The translations under genes were made by a program, and so were the position numbers. A DNA stretch of 55,791 nucleotides from Poriferisodalis sp964484385 (GTDB lineage: Bacteria; Actinomycetota; Acidimicrobiia; Acidimicrobiales; Poriferisodalaceae). Positions 8,655 through 16,295 of the stretch are shown here, piece by piece. Each line of letters starts with the position of its first letter. Within the stretch, counting starts at the first letter, position 1. The DNA lies in contig CAZAFV010000014.1 of assembly GCA_964484385.1 (NCBI GenBank), positions 1 to 55,791 of the forward strand, written 5' to 3'. The notes beneath the pieces are model-generated. The model made no database searches. It was not told the origin of the DNA and worked only from the letters and a program-made list of their open reading frames with translations.

Positions 8655-9965
8655 CGTGCCGGACGTCCCGACGAGATGTTCGGCGAGGGCGGTGATCTGA
8701 GCATCGATATCGCTGGGGCTGCCAGACAGGTCGATGGCGACGGCATGAAGTTGGGTTCCTGCGTGTCGAACGGTGATCGTTGACGTGGCCAACGAGCCGT
8801 TCGGGAACTGCTGCTCGACAGCTTCGTTCTCATTCACATCAGCGCAGTAGATGAGCGTGCCCTCGGGCAGACCCAGTGCGGTGGTGTAGGCCAACAGTTG
8901 GTAGTAGTCGCCATTCCGGGCGAGAGGTCCGCCGGAGTCCGCCGCACTCGACTCGCCGTCGGTCAGTTTGTATTTGAGGTCGGCAACGCCGACGGTCTCG
9001 CTGCTATGGCGAAAGGTGAGATCCGGTCTGATCTCGACGCGTCCCCTGATATCGAGGTGAGACCGGCTCTGGGCCTTGACTTCTAGTCGCCCGCGCAATT
9101 CGCGCTGCAAGCGTGACGTGACGAACTGCTCGAACAGTTCGTTCATGTCCAGCATGAACGCCGACGCAGCGGTGTCGCCGTGCTGGTCCTGCAGGGTGCA
9201 ATTGGCCAGGATCAGCCGGGCCAGCCGCAACGCGGGCCGGTAGTGCTCGTTGAGCCGGGTGTATTGGATGCGGTCGAGACGATCCAGCGCCACCGACGCT
9301 GTCGGTTCCGCCACACCGTCAAGCGCCGCGAGCAGCCGTCGAAGCCGCCGCCGATCGTCGTGAGGCACATCGGGCACACGCAGCGCCAGCCGAATTGCCG
9401 CAGTCAAGCAGCGGTTCTCGTTGACATCAGCCGTGAAGTCGTCCCACGAGCACGCCATCGGCACCAGTACCCCGCCCTGCCGGAACTGCCGCACGAAGTC
9501 GATGCGCCCCCGCAGCGCGAGCAAGTCGCCCTCTTCGTGCCGGTAGTGATGGAACAGCCCTCGCGCCAGCGTGGTCTCGGCGGTACGAGCGAAGAACGAC
9601 ACCAGCGCCGGCAGCAATTCTTCGTTGGTGGCGTAGTCGATCGCTTCGGCCTGCCAAGCCTCAGCCGGCAACCCCACTTCCAGCAAGAAGAACAAGTTCT
9701 CGGGCTTGATCTTCGGCCGCATAATGACCCGCAGATCATTCAGCGAGAACGCACCCACCCACTGCCGGGTCGACACCTTCCACCAGCCGGCCTCCCGATC
9801 AGTCGCTACCGACACCCACGGCGTCTCCCCAAGACGGCGCGCCATCCCGTCATCAAGTTGCCAGCGCTCAGTACTCCACTCATGGAGCACCATCCGCAGA
9901 TCTCCGCCGGTCCCGCGAACCACCTCGGAGATGTCCGGCCTCACCGCACCATCGACGATTGACAT
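8643..9965 (-). CDS. mcrC: McrC-like nuclease subunit of a McrBC-type restriction system
   Basis: This 440-residue protein is predicted to be the nuclease partner of the McrB motor. It carries the family features LRGRIDFVRQFR (~151-162), NENRCLTAAIR (~182-192) and a C-terminal PD-(D/E)xK-type core: RPDLTF (Asp ~315), ADLKYK (Asp ~329, Lys ~331) and NGDYYQLLAYTTAL (~351-364). These residues match the McrC endonuclease active site, so it looks catalytically intact. The start codon directly abuts the mcrB stop codon (TAG then ATG), implying translational coupling. McrBC systems cut modified foreign DNA; what this one recognises is unknown. Confidence 0.9.
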   Translation of the reverse strand: MSIVDGAVRPDISEVVRGTGGDLRMVLHEWSTERWQLDDGMARRLGETPWVSVATDREAGWWKVSTRQWVGAFSLNDLRVIMRPKIKPENLFFLLEVGLPAEAWQAEAIDYATNEELLPALVSFFARTAETTLARGLFHHYRHEEGDLLALRGRIDFVRQFRQGGVLVPMACSWDDFTADVNENRCLTAAIRLALRVPDVPHDDRRRLRRLLAALDGVAEPTASVALDRLDRIQYTRLNEHYRPALRLARLILANCTLQDQHGDTAASAFMLDMNELFEQFVTSRLQRELRGRLEVKAQSRSHLDIRGRVEIRPDLTFRHSSETVGVADLKYKLTDGESSAADSGGPLARNGDYYQLLAYTTALGLPEGTLIYCADVNENEAVEQQFPNGSLATSTITVRHAGTQLHAVAIDLSGSPSDIDAQITALAEHLVGTSGTSVS

Positions 9966-12236
9966 CTACAGGTCGCCGTCGCTATCTGGGCCCTCATCGT
10001 GGTCGGACCCGGGGTCAGCTTCCTCACCGGCTCCGTCCGACGTTCCCATTTCCGAAGCCGGCGCGGCCGCGCTGGGACCATGGCGCTTCCAAACCTCGCC
10101 GAACCGATAGCTGTCGATGACCTCCTGCCGCCCGAAGAAATGGTCTTCGATGAGGGGTTCGATGTTGTACTCCCAGATTCGCCGCAAGCTGTCCTCATCC
10201 AGGTCGCGCTTCATGAAGTGGCTCGGCCCGATCAGCATGTAATCATCCCCGAGATCACCACGGAGCCGTTGGTTGACCGCATCGAGCAGGTCAGCCACCC
10301 AATCCAGGTCGAGCTCGTTCTCCGCGCACCACCGACGCAGCAGCCCCGCCGTCGGCTCACGATCGGGGAAGAACGGCACAAAGTGGAATCGGCGCCGCAT
10401 AGCAGCGTCAATCAGCGCGATGGAGCGGTCAGCCGTGTTCATTGTGCCGATGAACCACAGATTCTTCGGCAGCGAGAAGTCCTCACTCGGGCGGTACTGG
10501 GTTTGGATCGGCTCTTTGCGGTATTCGAGTAGGTACAGCAACTCGCCCAGCACCCGGGGCAGATTCGCTCGGTTGATCTCGTCGATGACCATGACGTGCA
10601 ACTCGTCTGAATGTTCTTCAGCGCGCTCGGCGAGCCGAACCAACGGCCCCGGCGTGAGCTTGTAGGTCATCTGTCCATCCTCATCGACTTGAGGTCGGAA
10701 CCCCTCGAAGAAGTCCTCGTACGAGTACGCCGGATGGAACTGCACAAGCGCAACGGTGCCGCCACCACGCGAATCGTCGCCGTCGGAGGCCCAGCTGCAC
10801 CACCGCAATAGGTCGTATCGATGGGTTTTCCGAGTGATCTCCCGCCAATCGGGGTTCAGGTCAGCAAACTGCGTGTAGAGCGACTCGTCCCACGCCGATG
10901 GATCGAGCTCACGCTCCAATGCGAACTCGATCCATCTCTTCGCAATGCTGCGGTGCGTTCCCGACTTCACCTTCTGGTCTTGTTCGAGATGCGAGCAGTA
11001 CGCATCAAGGCGCTGCATCCAGTCTTCATCAACGGCCTCAGTAGTGGATCTGCTGCCAACCAATGCTTGGGCGAGCCGCTGGGCAAGGTAGGTCTTGCCG
11101 GTTCCAGGCGGTCCGTAGAGGATCACCTGCCCCTTGTCCTCCAGGAGTTCGACGATCTCGTTGAGGAACTCAACCCCACACAGCAGATCCTGGGCGGCTT
11201 CCCCGAGCGCGACTGCGAATTGCTGGCGCGACGAATCAGGCTGTGCCTCGTCATCGTCCAAGTCGTCAACTGACTCATCGCCGTCGTCGGCGTAGCGCTC
11301 AGCGAGCCAGTAAAGGAACTGCGCCATTCCCCAGGTGTCGACGACTTGGCCTTCGCTGAAGTGCGGATATAGCACTTCCGCTAGTAAGTCGTTCGAGCGG
11401 ACTACCAGCTCACCGACACCGTCGGTGCCCAGGCTCGTGGCCAGGAGAGCGTGGGCCTCGTCCGTCATTGATGCATCGACAAGGTCGAGTCTGTCCAGCA
11501 ATTCGATCATGTCGAGCTTGCCTGGCCACTTCGAATTGGTGGAACGAGGCAGGAAGTTCGGCAGGAAACGATTGGGCGACGTGATCGCCAGCATCCGGGT
11601 CGCCATCAGCACCCCGAGACCCTTCACGCTCGCGACGGTCTCGTCGAATCGTGTCGCGAGATCTCCAGGGCCATGACAGAGCGCATGAATTTGATCCCGC
11701 ATGCCAGGCCAATCGGCTTCACTCACACCGCGGAGCGCAGCATGCATGCTTGCGACTACGCCGACTCCGCCGTAGTCGTACGTAGCAGGCATCCAAACAA
11801 CCCTGAGCTGTTCGCGTTCCTCGTAGCTCAGACTTGGAAGCGCATTGAGCACCAGTTCCAACTCGGCTCGCGTAGCTCGGTGATACGGCACATCCTCGTC
11901 GGGATACCCCGAGTCTCGAAACTGCTGGACCAGCTCTTCGAGCGTCGGTGAGTTCAGATCAGTGCCTTGCCAGTACTGGCACCACACCTGAATTCGGCGG
12001 CCGATGTAACCGCGTTGTCTCGGAGACTCCACCGTGCCCCAAACAATGAATGCCTCCTCGACCGCCGAAGGATCCCACACCGCCGGTTCCCGGCCGGTCG
12101 AACACGCGAACCTGATCCACTTCGACAGATGCCTGCGCCGATTCTTGATCGTGCTCTGCTTCCGTCCACGATGCTGCAGGTATCCCAGGTATTCCTCAAG
12201 TCGCGCCATCCATACCGCGATCGCATCGGATTGCAA
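9966..12236 (-). CDS. mcrB: McrB-like AAA+ NTPase with two copies of a recombinase-like helical domain
   Basis: The 756-residue motor shows Walker A GPPGTGKT (375-382), LVQFHPAYSYEDFFEGFRP (~497-515), Walker B MVIDEINRAN (~549-558) and the McrB guanine-specificity/sensor motif GTMNTADRS (~597-605), then arginine-rich AAMRRRF. The N-terminus (residues ~8-90, WMARLEEYLGYL ... LSKWIRFA ... RRIQVWCQYW) resembles the helical core-binding domain of tyrosine recombinases. A second copy (~405-485, WMQRLDAYCSHLEQ ... AKRWIEFALERELDPSAWD ... LLRWCSW) sits between Walker A and the FHPAYSYEDF element, where E. coli McrB has only about 30 residues. No recombinase catalytic domain follows either copy. The start is TTG 12236, chosen because it gives the same N-terminal spacing as the small upstream paralogue; ATG 12209 is the alternative. 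Confidence 0.88.
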   Translation of the reverse strand: MQSDAIAVWMARLEEYLGYLQHRGRKQSTIKNRRRHLSKWIRFACSTGREPAVWDPSAVEEAFIVWGTVESPRQRGYIGRRIQVWCQYWQGTDLNSPTLEELVQQFRDSGYPDEDVPYHRATRAELELVLNALPSLSYEEREQLRVVWMPATYDYGGVGVVASMHAALRGVSEADWPGMRDQIHALCHGPGDLATRFDETVASVKGLGVLMATRMLAITSPNRFLPNFLPRSTNSKWPGKLDMIELLDRLDLVDASMTDEAHALLATSLGTDGVGELVVRSNDLLAEVLYPHFSEGQVVDTWGMAQFLYWLAERYADDGDESVDDLDDDEAQPDSSRQQFAVALGEAAQDLLCGVEFLNEIVELLEDKGQVILYGPPGTGKTYLAQRLAQALVGSRSTTEAVDEDWMQRLDAYCSHLEQDQKVKSGTHRSIAKRWIEFALERELDPSAWDESLYTQFADLNPDWREITRKTHRYDLLRWCSWASDGDDSRGGGTVALVQFHPAYSYEDFFEGFRPQVDEDGQMTYKLTPGPLVRLAERAEEHSDELHVMVIDEINRANLPRVLGELLYLLEYRKEPIQTQYRPSEDFSLPKNLWFIGTMNTADRSIALIDAAMRRRFHFVPFFPDREPTAGLLRRWCAENELDLDWVADLLDAVNQRLRGDLGDDYMLIGPSHFMKRDLDEDSLRRIWEYNIEPLIEDHFFGRQEVIDSYRFGEVWKRHGPSAAAPASEMGTSDGAGEEADPGSDHDEGPDSDGDL

Positions 12237-12314
12237 TTCTGAGCCAACGGCTGTCTGATACCCCCGTGAAGCGTCGCCAGAGGCCCACCGGCACCAGCCC
12301 CGGAGATTCGACGT

Positions 12315-12542
12315 CTAACCGTGCCGGGAGCTGACAGTCAGGTCACCTTGTTGGTCCAGGAAGTTGTCCACGAATAGCTGGTTGAATTCGGCCGGATCGT
12401 GGCCAAGCGGCAAGACGAAGTCAATCCAGCGCCTCACGGCGCTTTCGTATTGTTGCCACGTCGTCGGCTCTCTCTGCAGTTCATCGCGCAAGTACGCAAT
12501 GAAATCGTCGAGACGCTGCATCCAATGCTGACGTTCGTTCAT
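12315..12542 (-). CDS. Stand-alone small protein homologous to the repeated helical domain of the adjacent McrB
   Basis: The protein is 75 residues long and lies 78 bp upstream of mcrB on the same strand. Its sequence MNERQHWMQRLDDFIAYL, then VRRWIDFVLPLGHDPAEFNQ and DNFLDQQGDL, aligns by eye with both helical domains of the neighbouring McrB: WM-R-L start, (R/K)WI(D/E/R)F centre, then P-(A/S)-(E/W/V) positions. It stops just after the equivalent of the domain's third or fourth helix and has no catalytic region. It could be a true accessory subunit, or a remnant of a duplicated mcrB 5' end. The frame remains open upstream, but ATG 12542 gives the best match in length to the homologous domains. 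Confidence 0.6.
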   Translation of the reverse strand: MNERQHWMQRLDDFIAYLRDELQREPTTWQQYESAVRRWIDFVLPLGHDPAEFNQLFVDNFLDQQGDLTVSSRHG

Positions 12543-12639
12543 GACGGCGAACCTACTGCGGGGGTGCGACCCTTCGTCCGGGTCAGCGCGGCGAATGCGG
12601 TCGGCTTTCAGCCATTGCTCGCGTGGCAGAATCTGACTG

Positions 12640-12816
12640 ATGGATGACGAGACCGATGACGGCCGGCCTTTCACGCCGGCTGTCGTGATGCCGGCGCATG
12701 AGGCGGCGTTGTTACGCAACCCTGAGTTGGTGGCACAGTTCGAGGCCGATCAGGCGGACCCTTCGCGGGCTGTCCGCTCCGAAGCCAGACGGCCTCGCCA
12801 AGATTCAGGGAAGTAG
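12640..12816 (+). CDS. Possible small hypothetical protein (58 aa)
   Basis: This short frame runs from ATG 12640 to TAG 12814 and encodes 58 residues, including the charged helix-like HEAALLRNPELVAQFEADQA. Codon third positions are GC-rich, and the composition looks protein-like. I recognise no family and see no clear ribosome binding site. It lies opposite the non-coding upstream extension of the 75-aa McrB-related gene and ends next to an 11-C run. It may be an antitoxin-like small protein, a degraded gene, or chance. Confidence 0.3.
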   Translation: MDDETDDGRPFTPAVVMPAHEAALLRNPELVAQFEADQADPSRAVRSEARRPRQDSGK

Positions 12817-12827
12817 CCCCCCCCCCC
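12817..12827. repeat. 11-C homopolymer in intergenic DNA
   Basis: This is an uninterrupted run of eleven C residues immediately after the possible 58-aa frame. The ~265 bp from here to the HNH nuclease start contain no gene that I can support. Confidence 0.9.
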
Positions 12828-13049
12828 GGAGTCGAAGGCGACACCGGCACATTGCTGCTTGATGTGGGCTGCGGGAACGCGTTTACACCTTCCGTGTTGT
12901 GAGCGGCCAGGCAGCCGGGCGGGCTGTCGCGCGCTTTCCCATTGTGACCACATTCGCAGGTGGGTTGTCTCCTGATTCAGCGGCCGGCATCTGCTCAACG
13001 GTGCTCCGGCCCGTTTCCCGGCATCGAATCGAACCAATGCGACTACGCG

Positions 13050-13085
13050 CGAATGTTTGTTTGTGCGAACATTTGTGTGTATACT
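13050..13085 (+). promoter_or_regulatory. Promoter and overlapping dyad operator of the HNH nuclease gene
   Basis: A near-consensus -10 hexamer TATACT (13080-13085) lies 17 bp after TTGTTT (13057-13062). The start ATG at 13092 is only 7 bases after the -10, so transcription would begin at or next to the start codon (leaderless mRNA). Over the -35 and spacer lie the dyad AATGTT (13052-13057) / AACATT (13068-13073) and two imperfect copies of the Gram-positive LexA box pattern CGAAC-N4-GTTCG: CGAATGTTTGTTTG (13050-13063) and CGAACATTTGTGTG (13066-13079). SOS control is plausible for this gene family, but the boxes are degenerate. Confidence 0.5.
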
Positions 13086-13091
13086 CGTCTC

Positions 13092-14597
13092 ATGTTCACC
13101 GAGTTGCGCTTCGAGCACCGTGCCGGCAGCCGTGTTGCCGTGCCTGAAGTGCATCCGGCCGGTCGATCTGACGATCCCGCAGAGTCGGGAGGTGGCGAGC
13201 CGGACTGGGCCGAATTCAACCGTGAGGCGGCCGAGGTCCGGGCTGCTGCTCGGGGCGCCGAGCGCGGCCCTTTCCTCGAGGCGCAGTGTGCGGCGAGGCT
13301 GGATCTGGAGTCGCTGACCGACAGCGATCTGTTGGAACGTGTCGTCGGGCTGATGGCGGAGCGGTCCCGCATCGAGGCGGAATGCCTGGCTGCGGTGGGC
13401 GAGTTGGTGTACCGTGACGGGGCGCAGTCTGCTGCGTGGCAACTGCGCGAGTACACGCGCATGAATCCTGCGCAGGCGCGCAGCGAAGCCCGCCTCGCCG
13501 AAGCGCTCGCAGAGCACTCCTTGGGAGACACGCTCGATGCACTGGCGGCCGGCGAGATCCAGATGTCCCATGCGAGGGTGATTGCCCGGGAGGCACCCAA
13601 GACCCACCGCCGCAGCGAGTCCGACTTCTTGGGGCTGTGCCGGTGTTATCCGTCAGATGTTGTGGCCCGCCACTCCCTGGCCTACGAGAGCGAGCAGGTC
13701 TACGCCGACCTCGCTGCCGAGGCCGCTGCGGCAACCCCTGGGGGAACTGTTGAGCCCGCTGACGCCGAGCTTGCCCTCCAACGGCACCAGCGACGCTGCT
13801 CGATGCGGCTGGGCGATGACGGCATGTGGCACCTCAACGCCGATCTCGACTACCTCGTCGGCCGCCAAGTCAGCATGCAGCTCGCTGCGGCCGAGCGCGC
13901 TGTGCGCCAGCGCGACGACTCGGCCGAAGACACGTTCCCTCAGCGCAACGCCGACGCCCTGTGCGATCTGATCCTGGGTCGCCAACGTCCCGGGGCCAGC
14001 TTGGTGATTGCCGCCGACTATGACAGCGTCTCCGGGCAGCTCGCCAACCCTCGGCTCGATGACGGCACGCCTATCTCGGCGAATCAGCTTGCCGAGCTCG
14101 CCGCCGACGCCAAGATCCTTCCGGCCATCTTCAACAGCGACTGGAGCCAACTCGCCTTAGGTCGAGTCCGCAGCGCGTCCGAAGCGCAACGGATCATCCT
14201 GGCCATCCGCGACGGCGGCTGCATCGCGTGCGCCACCCACTCTGAGCACTGCCACGCCCACCACATCGACTACTTCGAAGATGGCGGTCACACCGACATT
14301 CCGAACCTCGCCAACCTGTGCGAACCCTGCCACCTTGACCACCACCAACGTCACTGGCCTATTGAGACACCGCCCAACGGCCGACCACGACGAGCACCTC
14401 CCAGCGGCCAACCCAGCCCGCAGGCAACCACCGAACCATCCGGCCGGGACCCCACGGCACCTTCGAGTCAACAGCCAGTCCAACGAACACCCACCGAACC
14501 ATCCGGACGAGACCCCACGGCATCACCCAGCCGAGGCCACGTCCGACTACCTGACCCGGCCATCACCACAGACCCCGATCCGGCAGCCGCAGCCTGA
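13092..14597 (+). CDS. DUF222/13E12-type HNH endonuclease
   Basis: This 501-residue protein has an N-terminal DUF222 region (for example LLERVVGLMAERSRIEAECLA and the MNPAQARSEARLAEAL segment) and a C-terminal HNH nuclease: CIACATHSEHCHAHHIDYF, then GGHTDIPNLANLCEPCHLDHH (about residues 376-417). The paired Cys-x2-Cys residues would hold structural zinc, and His-His-Asn-His would hold the catalytic metal. After the nuclease is a ~75-residue low-complexity Pro/Ser/Thr tail with the repeated unit TEPSGRDPTA. The family is multicopy in actinobacteria (the 13E12 repeats of mycobacteria), and its role is not settled. The ATG start is set by the promoter position. Confidence 0.88.
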   Translation: MFTELRFEHRAGSRVAVPEVHPAGRSDDPAESGGGEPDWAEFNREAAEVRAAARGAERGPFLEAQCAARLDLESLTDSDLLERVVGLMAERSRIEAECLAAVGELVYRDGAQSAAWQLREYTRMNPAQARSEARLAEALAEHSLGDTLDALAAGEIQMSHARVIAREAPKTHRRSESDFLGLCRCYPSDVVARHSLAYESEQVYADLAAEAAAATPGGTVEPADAELALQRHQRRCSMRLGDDGMWHLNADLDYLVGRQVSMQLAAAERAVRQRDDSAEDTFPQRNADALCDLILGRQRPGASLVIAADYDSVSGQLANPRLDDGTPISANQLAELAADAKILPAIFNSDWSQLALGRVRSASEAQRIILAIRDGGCIACATHSEHCHAHHIDYFEDGGHTDIPNLANLCEPCHLDHHQRHWPIETPPNGRPRRAPPSGQPSPQATTEPSGRDPTAPSSQQPVQRTPTEPSGRDPTASPSRGHVRLPDPAITTDPDPAAAA

Positions 14598-14816
14598 CCA
14601 ACCAACCGCAGCGGTCCGCTCAGCCAGCGCCGGACCCATGGATCCCCGAAGCTGGGCGACGATCGGCACAGAGCCATGTGCGAGGTGATCGCTGATGTTC
14701 GAGGGCTGCTGCCTCGGCATCTGCCTGCCACCCGGGTCGGCGGCCCAGCTGTGGGATGTATGTGGGGTCCTGCGGCGAGCGGGCACGGTGCAGGCCGCTC
14801 TCCTAGGGTGGCGGGC

Positions 14817-15602
14817 ATGTGGATTCGTCTTCGTCAGATTGCTGTTACTACCGCCGACCTGGCCCAGACTTCGGCGGACATCCAGAGTGTCCTCGGCGTT
14901 GAGCCGTGCTTCACCGACCCCGGTGTCGGCATCTTCGGCCTCAAGAACGTGCTGTGGCCGTTGGGCACCCAGTTCCTGGAGTGCGTCACGCCGATCCAAG
15001 ACGACACTGCAGCAGGCCGGTACCAACAGCGGCGCGGCGGCGACACCGGCTACATGGTCATCACCCAGGTGAGCGACGTTGCTGCACGCCGCGCCCACGT
15101 CGACGAACTGGGCATCCGGATCGCATTCGATATGAGCTTCCCCGACGAGGGTCATGTCGGCATGCAGCTGCACCCGGCCGACACCGGCGGTGCGTTCTTC
15201 GAGATGGACCAGATGACCGGACCCACCGGCGACGATGTCGGCGGCGCCTGGACGCCTGCCGGCTCCTACTGGGAGCCCTACGTCTGCACTGACCGGGTGA
15301 GCAGCATCGCCGCCGCCGAGCTCCAGAGCCCCGACCCGCAGCGCTTGGCCGAGCGTTGGAGCCAGATCGCGCAGATCGACCTCGACACCGATGCCGACGA
15401 CCACCCCACGATCCAGCTCGACAACGCCACCCTCAGATTCGTGCCGGAAGCCGACGGGCGCGGCGAAGGCCTCGGTGCCATCGATGTCACGACTGTCGAC
15501 CGCGAAGCGGTGCTCGCAGCAGCCCGCACGCGGGACTGCTACGTGAACGACAGCCAGGTCGCGCTCGCCGGCCTGCGGGTCAACCTCGTCGACGCCGGCT
15601 GA
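14817..15602 (+). CDS. VOC (glyoxalase-like) family protein
   Basis: This 261-residue protein begins WIRLRQIAVTTADLAQTSAD, the usual first strand and helix of a vicinal oxygen chelate module. It continues with GVGIFGLKNVLWPLGTQFLEC and a GGDTGYMVITQ segment, consistent with two paired VOC halves. Such proteins bind a metal and act on small molecules (glyoxalase, dioxygenase or isomerase-type reactions), but I cannot assign a substrate. AGGGTGG lies just before ATG 14817 and supports this start. The upstream 219 bp after the HNH gene show no gene. Confidence 0.75.
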   Translation: MWIRLRQIAVTTADLAQTSADIQSVLGVEPCFTDPGVGIFGLKNVLWPLGTQFLECVTPIQDDTAAGRYQQRRGGDTGYMVITQVSDVAARRAHVDELGIRIAFDMSFPDEGHVGMQLHPADTGGAFFEMDQMTGPTGDDVGGAWTPAGSYWEPYVCTDRVSSIAAAELQSPDPQRLAERWSQIAQIDLDTDADDHPTIQLDNATLRFVPEADGRGEGLGAIDVTTVDREAVLAAARTRDCYVNDSQVALAGLRVNLVDAG

Positions 15603-15671
15603 ACGGGCTTGCCGGCACTTGCCGAACCGCGAGTCAATCTCGTCGACGCCGACTGACACGGGCTTGCCGGC
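15579..15671. repeat. Imperfect direct repeat of the 3' end of the VOC gene
   Basis: The last codons, stop codon and trailing bases of the VOC gene (15579-15616, GTCAACCTCGTCGACGCCGG...) recur 54 bp later at 15633-15671 with a few substitutions and one extra base, again ending in GGGCTTGCCGGC. This looks like a local tandem duplication of about 54 bp in the gene tail. Confidence 0.8.
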
Positions 15672-15743
15672 GCGAGTCGGCCTACCATCGGCATCCGCCG
15701 CAGGTCGCCGCTCGGTTGCGACCGCACAGGGAGGTTCTTGCCG

Positions 15744-16295
15744 ATGAGCGAGATCGTTGACCAATTCAAGCGCTCCGTCGCGCTCTTCGACTCGGTGGTG
15801 GCCAGCGTGCCCGACGATGCCTGGGGCAACGACACGCCGTGCGCCGACTGGAATGCGACCGAGCTGCTGCGTCACCAGTGCGGCGTGCTCGACGCGCTCG
15901 CCGGCATCGCCCGCACCGGCGAGGTGGGCATGCCCCAGATGGCCGACGACGCCGGCGATCCGCCGGCTCAGTGGCAGGCCACCCGCGACGGCGTGCTCGC
16001 CGCAATCGACGGTGCCGACCTGTCCGCCGAGGACAAGTACTGGTTCGGGCCGATGAGCTTCGAGAACTTCGTCGGCATGGTGCAGTGGGATCCGCTGACC
16101 CACGCATGGGACCTGGCCCAGGCCAGCGGCAACCCCATCGACCTGCCCGACGACCTGTGCGAGGCCACCCTCGCCCGGGTGCAAGCGCTGGGCGACATTC
16201 CCCGCAAGTGGAGGCTGATCACCGACGCGGTCGATGTGCCCGACGACGCGCCGATGTCGCACCGCTACCTCGGCTACGTCGGACGGCAGCCATGA
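15744..16295 (+). CDS. TIGR03086-type metal-binding protein (DinB / mycothiol-dependent isomerase-like fold)
   Basis: This is a 183-residue helical protein. The sequence starts SEIVDQFKRSVALFDSVVAS, then has PCADWNATELLRHQCGVLDAL and a later DPLTHAWDLAQASG. The two histidines in these segments fit the metal-binding triad of the DinB-like/maleylpyruvate isomerase N-terminal family common in actinobacteria. Many members are mycothiol-dependent enzymes, but most remain uncharacterised. GGGAGG at 15729-15734 lies 9 bases before ATG 15744, which is preferred to TTG 15738. The stop codon overlaps the next gene's start (ATGA), so the two are translationally coupled. Confidence 0.75.
   Translation: MSEIVDQFKRSVALFDSVVASVPDDAWGNDTPCADWNATELLRHQCGVLDALAGIARTGEVGMPQMADDAGDPPAQWQATRDGVLAAIDGADLSAEDKYWFGPMSFENFVGMVQWDPLTHAWDLAQASGNPIDLPDDLCEATLARVQALGDIPRKWRLITDAVDVPDDAPMSHRYLGYVGRQP

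Noticed and set aside
9966..12542. Phage-type tyrosine integrase suggested by core-binding-like domains
   Set aside because: No catalytic Arg-His-Arg-Tyr domain follows any of the three copies; the larger protein is clearly a McrB motor.
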